DNA of 64,000 nucleotides from CAVRQM01 sp963723455. GTDB taxonomy: Bacteria > Pseudomonadota > Alphaproteobacteria > Acetobacterales > Acetobacteraceae. A model generated the notes under the pieces. That model was not told the origin of the DNA. It saw only the letters and a list, made by a program, of their open reading frames with translations, and did not search any database. The position numbers were made by a program, and so were the translations under genes. The stretch lies in the NCBI GenBank assembly GCA_963723455.1, contig CAVRQM010000005.1, positions 434,001 to 498,000 on the forward strand. Direction: 5' to 3'. Shown piece by piece: positions 27,749-36,453 of this stretch (its first letter is position 1; each line of letters begins with the position of its first letter).

Positions 27749-28474
27749 ATGCGCGCGACTTGCCTCGCCCTGGTCGGGCTGTTCATTGCTTCGCACGCTC
27801 CGGCGGCACAGCCGATCGGCGCCCCCCGGCTAGGTGAGAACGACACCTGGACCTATCGAAGCACCGTGGAGAACAAGAGCGGCTGGCATCAGACGCGGGT
27901 AGAGAGCACCGTCGAACGGGCCGGATCGAAGCAGATCGCCATTGACGACAAGCCCGCCGGTTCCGTCATGCCGCCGACCGAGCGACTGGTCGGGGCTGAC
28001 TGGAGCAGGGTCCGAAGCGTAAACGGCCACCAGACGGTGGTGAACAAGCCGCTGTCCTTCCCGCTCAGCATCGGCAAGACCTGGGAGATCGACTATACGG
28101 AAAACCACCCGAACCGCCGCCACACAAGCGAGCACATCCATACCGTCTACAAGGTGGCGGGCTGGGAGGACGTGACAGTGCCCGCCGGCGCCTTTCATGC
28201 GCTCAAGATCGAGGCGGACGGGGAGTGGGCGGCCGCGGTCGCTCCGTCGGTGTCCGGCGTGACGGCCGCGCGGGTCGATGCGCAGGGCGCCACGACTGTC
28301 ATGCAGACCAACAGGTCGGGCGCCGGGATCGTCAGCGGGCGCACCTACAAGGCGTTCTGGTATGTGCCGGCGGTCAAGAAGTGGGTAAAGTCGGTCGAGG
28401 AATATTACGATTCAAACGGCGTCCGCACCGAACGCTACACCGACGAATTGGAATCGTTCAAGGTACCGGGGTAA
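27749..28474 (+). CDS. Exported protein of unknown function
   Basis: A 241-residue protein with a clear Sec signal (MRATCLALVGLFIASHAPAA). The mature part is beta-rich with repeated short strands (GENDTWTYRSTVENKSGWHQ; SFPLSIGKTWEIDYTENHP; VPAGAFHALKIEADGEW; FWYVPAVKKWVKSVEEYYDS), reminiscent of periplasmic DUF3108-like or lipocalin-like proteins. The start at 27749 removes 13 cysteine-containing upstream residues that would hide the signal. Base composition is less GC-rich than gltX. No specific function assigned. Confidence 0.72.
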   Translation: MRATCLALVGLFIASHAPAAQPIGAPRLGENDTWTYRSTVENKSGWHQTRVESTVERAGSKQIAIDDKPAGSVMPPTERLVGADWSRVRSVNGHQTVVNKPLSFPLSIGKTWEIDYTENHPNRRHTSEHIHTVYKVAGWEDVTVPAGAFHALKIEADGEWAAAVAPSVSGVTAARVDAQGATTVMQTNRSGAGIVSGRTYKAFWYVPAVKKWVKSVEEYYDSNGVRTERYTDELESFKVPG

Positions 28475-28563
28475 GCATTCCTCCTGCCGACGGTCGAACG
28501 GGCCGCTCTGGCGCGCAGCCTGCTCCTGTTGCCCGCGTGACCGCCGTTGCCTATCTTGCCCGT

Positions 28564-29019
28564 ATGGACTCCGCGGCCGACGCCCGCCCCGATCTGTATG
28601 CAGCCGATATCCTTGAATGGAGCCGGCAGCAGGGGGCCGTACTGCGTCGCATAGCCGCCGGCGCGCGGCGGAACGACGACCGTGCCGACTGGGACAACAT
28701 CGCCGAGGAAATCGAGAGCGTGGGACGCAGCGAGTTGCGCGCGTGCGAGTCGCTGCTGACCCAGGCCATGCTGCACATTCTGAAAGTTCAGGCATGGCCA
28801 GAGTCTTCCGCGACACCCGGCTGGCGGACCGAAATCCTGCGGTTCCGGTTCGAGGCGATCGATGCCTACACGCCTTCCATGCGGCAGCGGGTCGATGTTA
28901 ACCGGCTCTATGCACGCGCGCTCCGGCTGATGCCTGTCAGCGTAGATGGCCAGCCGAAGCTGCCGGTGCCGGACACCTGTCCGTTCACGCTCGACGACCT
29001 GCTCACAGCCGACCTCTAG
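28564..29019 (+). CDS. DUF29 family protein
   Basis: A 151-residue soluble helical protein with the DUF29 pattern: LYAADILEWSRQQGAVLRRIAAG, DWDNIAEEIESVGRSE, LLTQAMLHILKVQAWP, then CPFTLDDLLTADL at the C-terminus. DUF29 genes are frequent in cyanobacteria and alphaproteobacteria, often in mobile or repeated contexts, and have no known function. The gene ends two bases before the convergent MFS gene. Less GC-rich than its neighbours. Confidence 0.82.
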   Translation: MDSAADARPDLYAADILEWSRQQGAVLRRIAAGARRNDDRADWDNIAEEIESVGRSELRACESLLTQAMLHILKVQAWPESSATPGWRTEILRFRFEAIDAYTPSMRQRVDVNRLYARALRLMPVSVDGQPKLPVPDTCPFTLDDLLTADL

Positions 29020-29021
29020 CT

Positions 29022-30314
29022 TTAAGCCGCCGCCTCCGCCGTCACCCGCACCGCCGCCCCCGGGCCGCCGCGGATCGCCAGCGCCGCCAGGGCGGCGACC
29101 ACGCACATCGCGCCGGCGGTGAAGAACGCCGGCAGGTAGCTGCCCAGCGCATCATGCGACCAGCCGCCGGCGAACGCCGCCGTGGCTGCGCCCAACTGAT
29201 GCCCGCAGAACACCCAGCCGAACACCGTCGCCGCCCGTTCGCGCCCGAACGCAGCGGCGCACAGGCGCACGGTGGGCGGGACGGTCGCGATCCAGTCCAG
29301 GCCATAGAACACCGCGAACACCGCCAGCCCGGCCACCGAGAAATGCAGCAGCGGCAGCGCCATCAGCGACAGGCCGCGCAGGCCGTAATAGGCGAACAGC
29401 AGCCAGCGGCTGTCCACCCGGTCGGACAGCCAGCCGGAGCCGATGGTGCCGACGAAGTCGAACGCGCCCATCATCGCCAGCACGCTCGCCCCGGCCGTCG
29501 CCGCCATGCCGAAATCCTCGCAGAGCGGGATGAAATCGGTGCCGACCAGCCCGTTGGTGGACAGGCCGCAGACGAAGAACGTGGCGAACAGCAGCCAGAA
29601 CGCCCGCGTCCGCGCCGCCTCGGCAAAGGTCGCCAGCGCCTCGCGGGCCGGGTTGCCGGCGGGGCGGGGACGGATCACCGCCGTCTCGCCATAGGACGGC
29701 AGGCCGAGTTCGGAGGGATGGTCGCGCCCCACCAGCAGCATGATCAGCCCGGACAGCGCGCATGCGCCAGCCGCCGGCAGCAGCGCCACACGCCAGCCGT
29801 AGTGCTGCGACAGCCACGCGGCCAGCGGCAGGAACAGCAGCGCGCCGGTGGCCGAACTCGCGGTCAGCAGCCCGATCACCAGCCCGCGCCGGGCGGTGAA
29901 CCAGCGCGTCGCCACCGAGGCGCCCAGCACCATCGCGGTCATGCCGGTGCCGAGACCGACCAGCAGTCCCCATGTCGCCCAGAGCTGCCACAGCGCGGTC
30001 ATGCGGGTGGCCAGTCCGATCCCGCCGACGATCAGCAGCATGGCGACCGCGACCGTGGCGCGGATGCCATAGCGGGCGATCACCGCAGCCGCGAACGGTC
30101 CCATGAGTCCGTACAGCGCGATCCGCAGCGCCAGCGCGCCGGAGATGCTGGACACGCTCCAGCCGAATGCCTGGTGCAGCGGCAGCATCAGCACTCCCGG
30201 CATGCCCATCGCCGCCGCCGTGCTCAGCATGGTCAGGAACGCCGCGGCGACCACCGCCCAGCCATAGAAGATGCCTCGCCGGGCCAGCAATCGGGCCAGG
30301 CCGCCTGACAGCAT
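29022..30314 (-). CDS. Major facilitator superfamily transporter
   Basis: A 430-residue, 12-helix transporter. The N-terminal RRGIFYGWAVVAAAFLTML and the PTVRLCAAAFGRERAATVFGWVF stretch near helix 10 resemble the oxalate/formate antiporter-like and monocarboxylate MFS groups. The substrate is unknown. Intact. Divergent from the DUF892 gene across about 117 bases. Confidence 0.85.
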   Translation of the reverse strand: MLSGGLARLLARRGIFYGWAVVAAAFLTMLSTAAAMGMPGVLMLPLHQAFGWSVSSISGALALRIALYGLMGPFAAAVIARYGIRATVAVAMLLIVGGIGLATRMTALWQLWATWGLLVGLGTGMTAMVLGASVATRWFTARRGLVIGLLTASSATGALLFLPLAAWLSQHYGWRVALLPAAGACALSGLIMLLVGRDHPSELGLPSYGETAVIRPRPAGNPAREALATFAEAARTRAFWLLFATFFVCGLSTNGLVGTDFIPLCEDFGMAATAGASVLAMMGAFDFVGTIGSGWLSDRVDSRWLLFAYYGLRGLSLMALPLLHFSVAGLAVFAVFYGLDWIATVPPTVRLCAAAFGRERAATVFGWVFCGHQLGAATAAFAGGWSHDALGSYLPAFFTAGAMCVVAALAALAIRGGPGAAVRVTAEAAA

Positions 30315-30431
30315 CGGTCCTACCTCTCTGCCTTGATCCCGCGGCGCATCGAACCCGCGCCGCCCTGCCGTGTTGGGGATGCAGTCCGCCGGCGACAGAC
30401 CGGCGGCACGCCATTATCGGAGAACATTGCC

Positions 30432-30947
30432 ATGAAGACCAGCGACGACCTGTTCCTGCATTTCCTGCAGGACATCTACTATGCCGAGCGCCAGATCCTG
30501 AAGGCGCTGCCCAAGATGGCCAAGGCGGCGGAAAGCGACAAGCTGAAGCAGGGTTTCCAGCTGCACCGCGACCAGACCCAGCATCAGGTCGAGCGCCTGC
30601 AGCAGGTGTTCGAGGCGATCGGCAAGCCGGCGCGCGGGGTGACCTGCGAGGCCATCCAGGGCCTGATCGAGGAAGGCGAGGAGGTCATCCACGATTTCGA
30701 GCAGGGTCCGGTGCGCGATGCCGGCCTGGCCGCCTGCGCGCAGGCGGTGGAGCACTACGAGATCGCCCGCTACGGCGCGCTGATCGCCTGGGCGAAGGCG
30801 GGCGGCAAGCAGAACGTGGTCAAGCTGCTCGAGGAGACGCTGGCGGAGGAGAAGCAGACCGACCAAATCCTCAATGAGCTGGCCAACAGCGAGCTGAACC
30901 CGAAGGCGGTCGGCAGCGCCGGCGGGGCGCAGCGCAAGGCTGCATGA
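30432..30947 (+). CDS. Ferritin-like DUF892 (YciE-type) protein
   Basis: A 171-residue four-helix protein of the DUF892 family (SDDLFLHFLQDIYYAERQIL; HRDQTQHQVERLQQVFEAIG; EHYEIARYGALIAWAKAGG; LEETLAEEKQTDQILNELA). The paired Glu and His residues on the helices are those used for a di-metal site in ferritin-like folds. Family members are linked to stress response. The ATG at 30432 fits the family N-terminus; the frame continues upstream into non-homologous residues. Confidence 0.85.
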   Translation: MKTSDDLFLHFLQDIYYAERQILKALPKMAKAAESDKLKQGFQLHRDQTQHQVERLQQVFEAIGKPARGVTCEAIQGLIEEGEEVIHDFEQGPVRDAGLAACAQAVEHYEIARYGALIAWAKAGGKQNVVKLLEETLAEEKQTDQILNELANSELNPKAVGSAGGAQRKAA

Positions 30948-31065
30948 CCGGCCGCGGCGGACGCGCAACACCGTTGCGTGATCCGCCGTTCCGGCAGCGG
31001 CGACACCGCCCACGTTTGATTCGCGCCCGGCCGCAGCGGCCGGGCCGTCACGGAGTCAGCAGCCG

Positions 31066-31662
31066 ATGATGACCGAAAGCGCCTCCGCCCTGTCATGGCG
31101 GCGGCGGCCGTCCGCCTTGCCCCTCGTCGCCGCCCTGGCGCTGTCCGGCTGCTCCTCGATCTACGTTCCCGACACCGCCATCATGCCGCGCACTGCCGCC
31201 GGCACGCCGGCCCTGTCCGATCAGGGCGCGATCCAGACTGCGAGCTACGCGCTCGGCTCGCGCAGCCGCACGGCCGGCCGGCCGGGCGAGGCGGCGCGGG
31301 CGCTGGCCTCGGTCGATTACCTGGCCGGTGCGCTGTACACGAACCCGCACTGGACCGGCATCCCGGCAACGACGAAGCTGCAGATGGTGCAGGGCCGAAA
31401 GGAGGTGCGGCAGGTGCTGGCGGTGGCGCCCGGCACGCCGTCGCAGGTGGTCGTGGACGATCTGATCCGCGCCGCCGACGCTTTCGACGCGCACGACACC
31501 GCAGCCGCGATGGCGGCGCTCTCGCCGAGCGTGTTCACGCTTGGGCCGCAGCGCACGACCGCGATCCTGTCAGACCTGCCGTACCTGCAGCAGGCCAATG
31601 TCGCGGCGCAGGCGGCCAACGACGACATCACCTATAACTGCGGCAACACCGGGAACTGTTGA
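31066..31662 (+). CDS. Hypothetical lipoprotein
   Basis: A 198-residue protein with a lipoprotein signal (PLVAALALSGC lipobox, Cys near residue 29). The rest looks mostly helical (VDDLIRAADAFDAHDTAAAMAAL) and ends in a short cysteine-containing tail (YNCGNTGNC). Two adjacent ATG codons (31066, 31069) are possible starts. No known domain. It runs convergent to phaC. Confidence 0.7.
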   Translation: MMTESASALSWRRRPSALPLVAALALSGCSSIYVPDTAIMPRTAAGTPALSDQGAIQTASYALGSRSRTAGRPGEAARALASVDYLAGALYTNPHWTGIPATTKLQMVQGRKEVRQVLAVAPGTPSQVVVDDLIRAADAFDAHDTAAAMAALSPSVFTLGPQRTTAILSDLPYLQQANVAAQAANDDITYNCGNTGNC

Positions 31663-31677
31663 GGACTGCGGGGCGGT

Positions 31678-33525
31678 TCAGCTGGCGACGACGCGGACAT
31701 AGCCGCCGGGCGCGTCCTCGATCGCGCTGAGCGCGCCGGCGCCGGGCGTGCGGGCCGGGACCGTCCGGTGCTGCGGGTCGGTGGCCGCGACCCAGCGCTG
31801 CCAGTCCGGCCACCACGATCCGGCGATCTCGGTGGCGCCGGCCAGCCACGCCTCCGGCTCGGGCGGCAGCGACGGGTTGATCCAATGGCTGTATTTGCCC
31901 GAGTCCGGCGGGTTCACCACGCCGGCGATGTGGCCCGACGCGGCCAGCACGAAGCGGCACTCGCCGCCCAGGAGCTGGGTGCCGCGATAGGTGCTGCGCC
32001 AGGGCGCGATGTGGTCCTCGCGCGTGGACAGGAAATAGGCCGGCACCTGCACCCGGCGCAGGTCGATCGGCGTGTTGTCCAGCACGATGCCGCCCGGTTC
32101 GATCAGCCGGTTCTGCTGGTACATGTTGCGCAGGTAGAAGCTGTGCATCCGCGCCGGCATGCGCGTGGAATCGCTGTTCCAGTTCAGCAGGTCGAACGGA
32201 AACGGATCGCGCCCCAGCAGGTAGTTGTTGACCACAAACGACCAGATCAGGTCGTTGGCGCGCAGCATATTGAACGTGTTGGCCATCTCGCTGCCTTCGA
32301 GATAGCCGTGCTTCTGCATCTTCGCCTCGATCGCGGCCAGCTGCTCCTCGTCGATGAACACTTTCAGCTCGCCCGATTCGGCGAAGTCGAGCAGCGTCAC
32401 GAAAAACGTCGCCGAGGCGATGCGCCGGTCGTCGTGCTCGGCCATCCAGGCCAGCGTGCAGGCCAGCAGCGTGCCGCCCAAACAGTAACCGATGGCATTG
32501 ACAGGGATTGCGCCGACCGCCTGTTCGATGGCGTCCAGCGCGGTCAGGATGCCTTCGCGCATGTAGTCGTCAAAGCCCTTCTCCGCGAGCCGCTCGTCCG
32601 GATTGACCCAGCTGACCACGAACACGGTATGGCCCTGCGCCACCGCCCAGCGGATGAAGCTGTTCTTCGGCCGCAGATCCAGGATGTAGAATTTGTTGAT
32701 CCAGGGCGGCACGATCAGCAGCGGCCGCTCGGCGACGGCGTCTGTGCTCGGCGCGTACTGCAGCAGCTGCATCAGGTCGTTCTGGAACACGACCTTGCCC
32801 CGGCTGACGGCGATGTTGCCGCCCACGTCGAACGCCTCGGCGTCGGTCATGCTGACGCGCAGCTGGCCGCGCCCGCGTTCCAGGTCGGCCAGCAGATTGT
32901 TCAGCCCGCGCACCAAATTCTCGCCGCCGGTCTCGGCGGTGCGGCGCAGCACCTCCGGGTTGGTCAGCACGAAATTGGTCGGGCTCATCGCATCGACGAA
33001 TTGTCGCGTGTAGAAATCGACCTTCTGCGCGGTGTGAGCGTCCATGCCGTTGGTCTGCCGCGCAACGTCCTGCACGAAGCGCGCGGACAGCAGGTAGGAC
33101 TGCTTGACGAAGTCGAACACCTCATTGTCGCGCCACGCCTCGTCGCGAAAGCGGCGGTCCTTGGGATCGGCCTCGATCACCGGGTCGGCGGGCAGGCCCA
33201 TCATCCGCTTGGCGGTGCTCTGCCACAGCGTCATGGTGTCCTGCCATAATCCGAACTGCGCCTGCATCAGCCGCGCCGGATCGGTCATCAGCCGCGCCGT
33301 CATCTCCAGGAAGGCGCTGCCGATGTTGAACGGATCCAGCCCGCCGGCGGCGGCGGCCGGCGCGTCGGTCGATTGCCGGCGCATCCAGTCCACCACCAGC
33401 CGCTGCGAGCGTTCGGCGATGCCGGCCATCGAGCGGCCGAGTTCGGCCGGATCAGGCACGGCGAACGCCGGCGGCGGCCCGCGCGGCGGCTCGGGCGGAT
33501 CGTTGGCCTTTGGCCGGTCGGCCAT
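31678..33525 (-). CDS. phaC: Class I poly(3-hydroxyalkanoate) synthase
   Basis: Polymerises 3-hydroxyacyl-CoA into storage polyester. The 615-residue protein has the class I N-terminal domain (ARLMTDPARLMQAQFGLWQD; DRRFRDEAW) and an alpha/beta hydrolase core. The lipase-like box is GYCLGGT, with the nucleophilic Cys near residue 349. The catalytic Asp is in the STREDHIAPW region and the His in LAASGHIAGVVNPP. Intact. No phaA, phaB or phaR lies beside it, so the pathway is completed elsewhere. Its 5' end is 67 bases from a divergent lipoprotein gene. Confidence 0.94.
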   Translation of the reverse strand: MADRPKANDPPEPPRGPPPAFAVPDPAELGRSMAGIAERSQRLVVDWMRRQSTDAPAAAAGGLDPFNIGSAFLEMTARLMTDPARLMQAQFGLWQDTMTLWQSTAKRMMGLPADPVIEADPKDRRFRDEAWRDNEVFDFVKQSYLLSARFVQDVARQTNGMDAHTAQKVDFYTRQFVDAMSPTNFVLTNPEVLRRTAETGGENLVRGLNNLLADLERGRGQLRVSMTDAEAFDVGGNIAVSRGKVVFQNDLMQLLQYAPSTDAVAERPLLIVPPWINKFYILDLRPKNSFIRWAVAQGHTVFVVSWVNPDERLAEKGFDDYMREGILTALDAIEQAVGAIPVNAIGYCLGGTLLACTLAWMAEHDDRRIASATFFVTLLDFAESGELKVFIDEEQLAAIEAKMQKHGYLEGSEMANTFNMLRANDLIWSFVVNNYLLGRDPFPFDLLNWNSDSTRMPARMHSFYLRNMYQQNRLIEPGGIVLDNTPIDLRRVQVPAYFLSTREDHIAPWRSTYRGTQLLGGECRFVLAASGHIAGVVNPPDSGKYSHWINPSLPPEPEAWLAGATEIAGSWWPDWQRWVAATDPQHRTVPARTPGAGALSAIEDAPGGYVRVVAS

Positions 33526-33592
33526 CTGCGCGTCCTTTCCGTGTGCGGCGTCCCGCTGCTACACCAAGCCGAGGCGGCAGCAGGCGCGACGG

Positions 33593-34552
33593 ATGACGAG
33601 TGCGAACAGAACAGGGTGTAGGCGCAGGGTGGGGCCGCTTCAAGCGGTGGCCCTGGCCGGCGTGGCGCTGCTTCTGATGCTCGGTGGCTGCTCGACCATG
33701 TCGGCGCTCAATCCGGTGGATTGGTGGCACAGTCTGGAGGGCGGGCCGATCGCCGAGGCGCGGCCGCCGCCGCCAAACGCCGATGCGCCGTATCCCAGCC
33801 TGGCCAGCGTGCCGGACCGGCCGCAGGTGAACGACGCGGCGGCGCGCGGCCAGATCGCCAATGCGCTGATCGCCGACCGCGCCAACGCGCAGTACGACGC
33901 CTCGATCGCGCCGCTGGCGCCGCCGGGCAGCCCGCCGGCCCCGAGCGCGCCGCCGCCGCCGCCGGCGGCCGGGCAGGACGCCTCGAACGCGACCCTGGCG
34001 GCAGCCTCGGCCGCGCCGCCGCCACCGCCCGCGCGCCCGCAACCCGCGCCGCGCGCCGCGGTGCAGGCCACCCCGCTGCCCGCGCCGGCCGTCGCGGCGC
34101 CAGCGACCGGGCCGGCGCAGACGGCGGCGGGGGCGTTGCCGGACATGCCGCAGAGTCCGCCCGCGCCGCCGTCATTGCCGGGCGCGCCGCAGATCGTGGC
34201 TCCGACGCCGCCCACCCCGACGCCGCCGCCCGTGGTGCGGCCGCCGACGCCGCCGGTCGCGGGCGCTCCGGCGCCGGTCGCCTTCCCTCCCGGCTCGGCG
34301 CTGCTGCCGACCACCGCCTATCCCGCGCTGAAGGCCATGGCGCAGCAGCGCGGCGGCGGCAGCATCGCGGTGGTCGGGTTCGGCGCCGCCGCCGACAGCG
34401 CGCCGGCGACGCAGGCGGCGGCGATGCCGCTGGCGCTGGACCGGGCGCGCGCCATCGCCGCCTATCTTGAGACCGCCGGAGTTCCTGCCGCCGCCATCCG
34501 CATCGACGCCGAGGCGATGGGGCAGGGCGGCGCGGCCCGGCTGATCCATTGA
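33593..34552 (+). CDS. Proline-rich lipoprotein with OmpA-like C-terminus
   Basis: About 319 residues: a signal with lipobox (LLLMLGGCS), a short ordered segment (ALNPVDWWHSLEGGP), then roughly 150 residues of alternating Pro/Ala. A C-terminal domain follows (PGSALLPTTAYPALKAMAQQ ... LDRARAIAAYLETAGVPAAAIRIDAEAMG) that resembles a degenerate OmpA/MotB peptidoglycan-binding fold. This layout suggests a spacer linking outer membrane to wall. The start is uncertain (ATG at 33593 or later). It just touches the aminotransferase frame downstream. Confidence 0.68.
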   Translation: MTSANRTGCRRRVGPLQAVALAGVALLLMLGGCSTMSALNPVDWWHSLEGGPIAEARPPPPNADAPYPSLASVPDRPQVNDAAARGQIANALIADRANAQYDASIAPLAPPGSPPAPSAPPPPPAAGQDASNATLAAASAAPPPPPARPQPAPRAAVQATPLPAPAVAAPATGPAQTAAGALPDMPQSPPAPPSLPGAPQIVAPTPPTPTPPPVVRPPTPPVAGAPAPVAFPPGSALLPTTAYPALKAMAQQRGGGSIAVVGFGAAADSAPATQAAAMPLALDRARAIAAYLETAGVPAAAIRIDAEAMGQGGAARLIH

Positions 34553-34575
34553 GCATCGATCCATCGAGCATTGGC

Positions 34576-35805
34576 ATGACCCAGGACACGCGCGAAGAGT
34601 TCCACCGCATCCGCCGCCTGCCACCCTACGTGTTCGCCGAAGTGAACACCGCGAAGGCGCGGGCGCGCGCCGCCGGCGAGGATGTGATCGACCTCGGCAT
34701 GGGCAATCCGGACAGTCCCACGCCACCGCACATCGTGGCCAAGCTGGTCGAGGCGGTCGCCGATCCGCGCACTCACCGGTATTCCACCAGCCGCGGCATC
34801 CCCGGCCTGCGCCGGGCGCTATGCGGCTATTACGCGCGCCGGTTCGGAGTCGAACTGGACCCGGAAACCGAAGTCGTGGCCACGCTGGGATCCAAGGAGG
34901 GGCTGGCCAACCTTGCCGCCGCCATAACCAGCCCCGGCGACACCATCCTGGTGCCCAACCCGTCCTATCCGATCCATCAGTTCGGCTTCATCATCGCTGG
35001 ATCCTCGGTGCGCAGCATTCCGGCGACGCCGGACGAGGCGATGCTGCGCGCGCTGGACAACGCGGTACGCCATTGCGTGCCGACGCCGACCGCGCTGATC
35101 GTCAATTTCCCGTCCAATCCGACCGCACAGCTCGCCTCGCTCGATTTCTACCGCGAGATCGTGGCCTTTGCCGGCCGCCACGGCATCTGGGTGATGTCGG
35201 ACCTGGCCTATGCCGAGCTGTATTTCGACACCGAGCCGCCGCCGTCGCTGCTGCAGGTGCCGGGCGCGCGCGACATCGCGGTGGAATTCACCAGCCTGTC
35301 CAAGACCTATTCGATGCCCGGCTGGCGGATGGGTTTCGCGGCGGGCAATGCGAAGCTCATCAAGGCGCTGTCGCGGGTGAAATCGTACCTGGACTATGGC
35401 GCCTTCACGCCGATCCAGGTCGCCGCCACCGCCGCGCTGAACGGCCCGCAGGACTGCGTCGCGCAGGTGCGCGCGCTGTACCGCGAGCGGCGCGATGTGC
35501 TGGTGCGCGGGCTGGCGGCGGCGGGGTGGGAGGTGCCGACGCCGCAGGGCTCGATGTTCGCCTGGGCGCCGATCCCGCCGCGCTTCGCGCATCTCGGCAG
35601 CGTCGCGTTCAGCAAGCTGCTGCTGGAGCGGGCGCAGGTTGCGGTGGCGCCGGGCATCGGCTTCGGCGAGCACGGCGACGGGCATGTGCGCATCGCCTTG
35701 GTCGAGAACACGCAGCGGCTGCGACAGGCGCTGCGCGGCATTCGCAGCTTTCTGCAGTCGGAGGCGCCGGGCGGGCGCGACGCCGCAGTCCTGCTGAACG
35801 CCTGA
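34576..35805 (+). CDS. Class I/II pyridoxal-phosphate aminotransferase (AlaC/DapL-like)
   Basis: A 409-residue fold-type I aminotransferase. The PLP lysine is in SLSKTYSMPGWRMGF; other anchors are DLGMGNPDSPTP, LVPNPSYPIHQFGF, NFPSNPTAQLA and VMSDLAYAELYFD. Similar genes are named LL-diaminopimelate or glutamate-pyruvate aminotransferase (alaC). Its fixed neighbourhood upstream of hom in related bacteria supports a role in aspartate- or alanine-family synthesis. The ATG at 34576 is preferred to a TTG at 34549 that overlaps the preceding gene. Confidence 0.88.
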   Translation: MTQDTREEFHRIRRLPPYVFAEVNTAKARARAAGEDVIDLGMGNPDSPTPPHIVAKLVEAVADPRTHRYSTSRGIPGLRRALCGYYARRFGVELDPETEVVATLGSKEGLANLAAAITSPGDTILVPNPSYPIHQFGFIIAGSSVRSIPATPDEAMLRALDNAVRHCVPTPTALIVNFPSNPTAQLASLDFYREIVAFAGRHGIWVMSDLAYAELYFDTEPPPSLLQVPGARDIAVEFTSLSKTYSMPGWRMGFAAGNAKLIKALSRVKSYLDYGAFTPIQVAATAALNGPQDCVAQVRALYRERRDVLVRGLAAAGWEVPTPQGSMFAWAPIPPRFAHLGSVAFSKLLLERAQVAVAPGIGFGEHGDGHVRIALVENTQRLRQALRGIRSFLQSEAPGGRDAAVLLNA

Positions 35806-35820
35806 ACGCCGGAGATTGCG

Positions 35821-36453
35821 ATGCCGACGAGCCATCATCTGCTGGCGTTTGCGCTGGCGCTGCTGACCTTCAGCCTGCTGCCTGGTCCGGCGATGATCTA
35901 CACCGCGGCGCAGACCATGGCGCGCGGCAGGACGGCCGGACTGATGGCAGCATTTGGCCTGCATTGCGGCGGGTATGTCCACATCGCCTGCGTCAGCGCC
36001 GGGCTGGCGGCGCTGCTGCAATACGTGCCGGCGCTGTACGGCGCGATCAAGCTCGCCGGCGCGCTGTACCTGATCTGGCTCGGCATCGGCGTGCTGCGCG
36101 GAGCGGCCTCGGGCAATGCGCCGGGCCACGCCGCGCAGCCGAGAAGCGCCCGCCGCTGGTTTGCGCAGAGCGTCGCCGTCGAGGTGCTGAACCCGAAATC
36201 CGCGCTGTTCTACCTGGCATTCCTGCCGCAGTTCGTAGATGCCGCGTCGCCGGTTCCGGTCTGGGCGCAGTTCGCTGCGTTCGGGTTCGTCGCCAACGCG
36301 GCATTCTCGCTGGCCGACGTGGCGGTGACATTGTCGGCGGCATCGGTGTTGCGCCGCCTGGGCCACTCGGCGGCGGCGGCCTGCGTCATGCGCTGGGCGG
36401 GCGGCTCGCTACTGATCGGGCTCGGCGCGCGCCTGGCGACCGCGCGTGACTAG
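35821..36453 (+). CDS. LysE/RhtB-family amino acid exporter
   Basis: A 210-residue, six-helix membrane protein with family signatures LLPGPAMIYTAAQTMARGR, CVSAGLAALLQYVPALYGAIKLAGALYLIWLG and EVLNPKSALFYLAFLPQFV. RhtB-type members export homoserine, threonine or other neutral amino acids. Its last eight bases overlap the homoserine dehydrogenase start, which makes homoserine or threonine a plausible substrate. That part is inference. Confidence 0.86.
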   Translation: MPTSHHLLAFALALLTFSLLPGPAMIYTAAQTMARGRTAGLMAAFGLHCGGYVHIACVSAGLAALLQYVPALYGAIKLAGALYLIWLGIGVLRGAASGNAPGHAAQPRSARRWFAQSVAVEVLNPKSALFYLAFLPQFVDAASPVPVWAQFAAFGFVANAAFSLADVAVTLSAASVLRRLGHSAAAACVMRWAGGSLLIGLGARLATARD

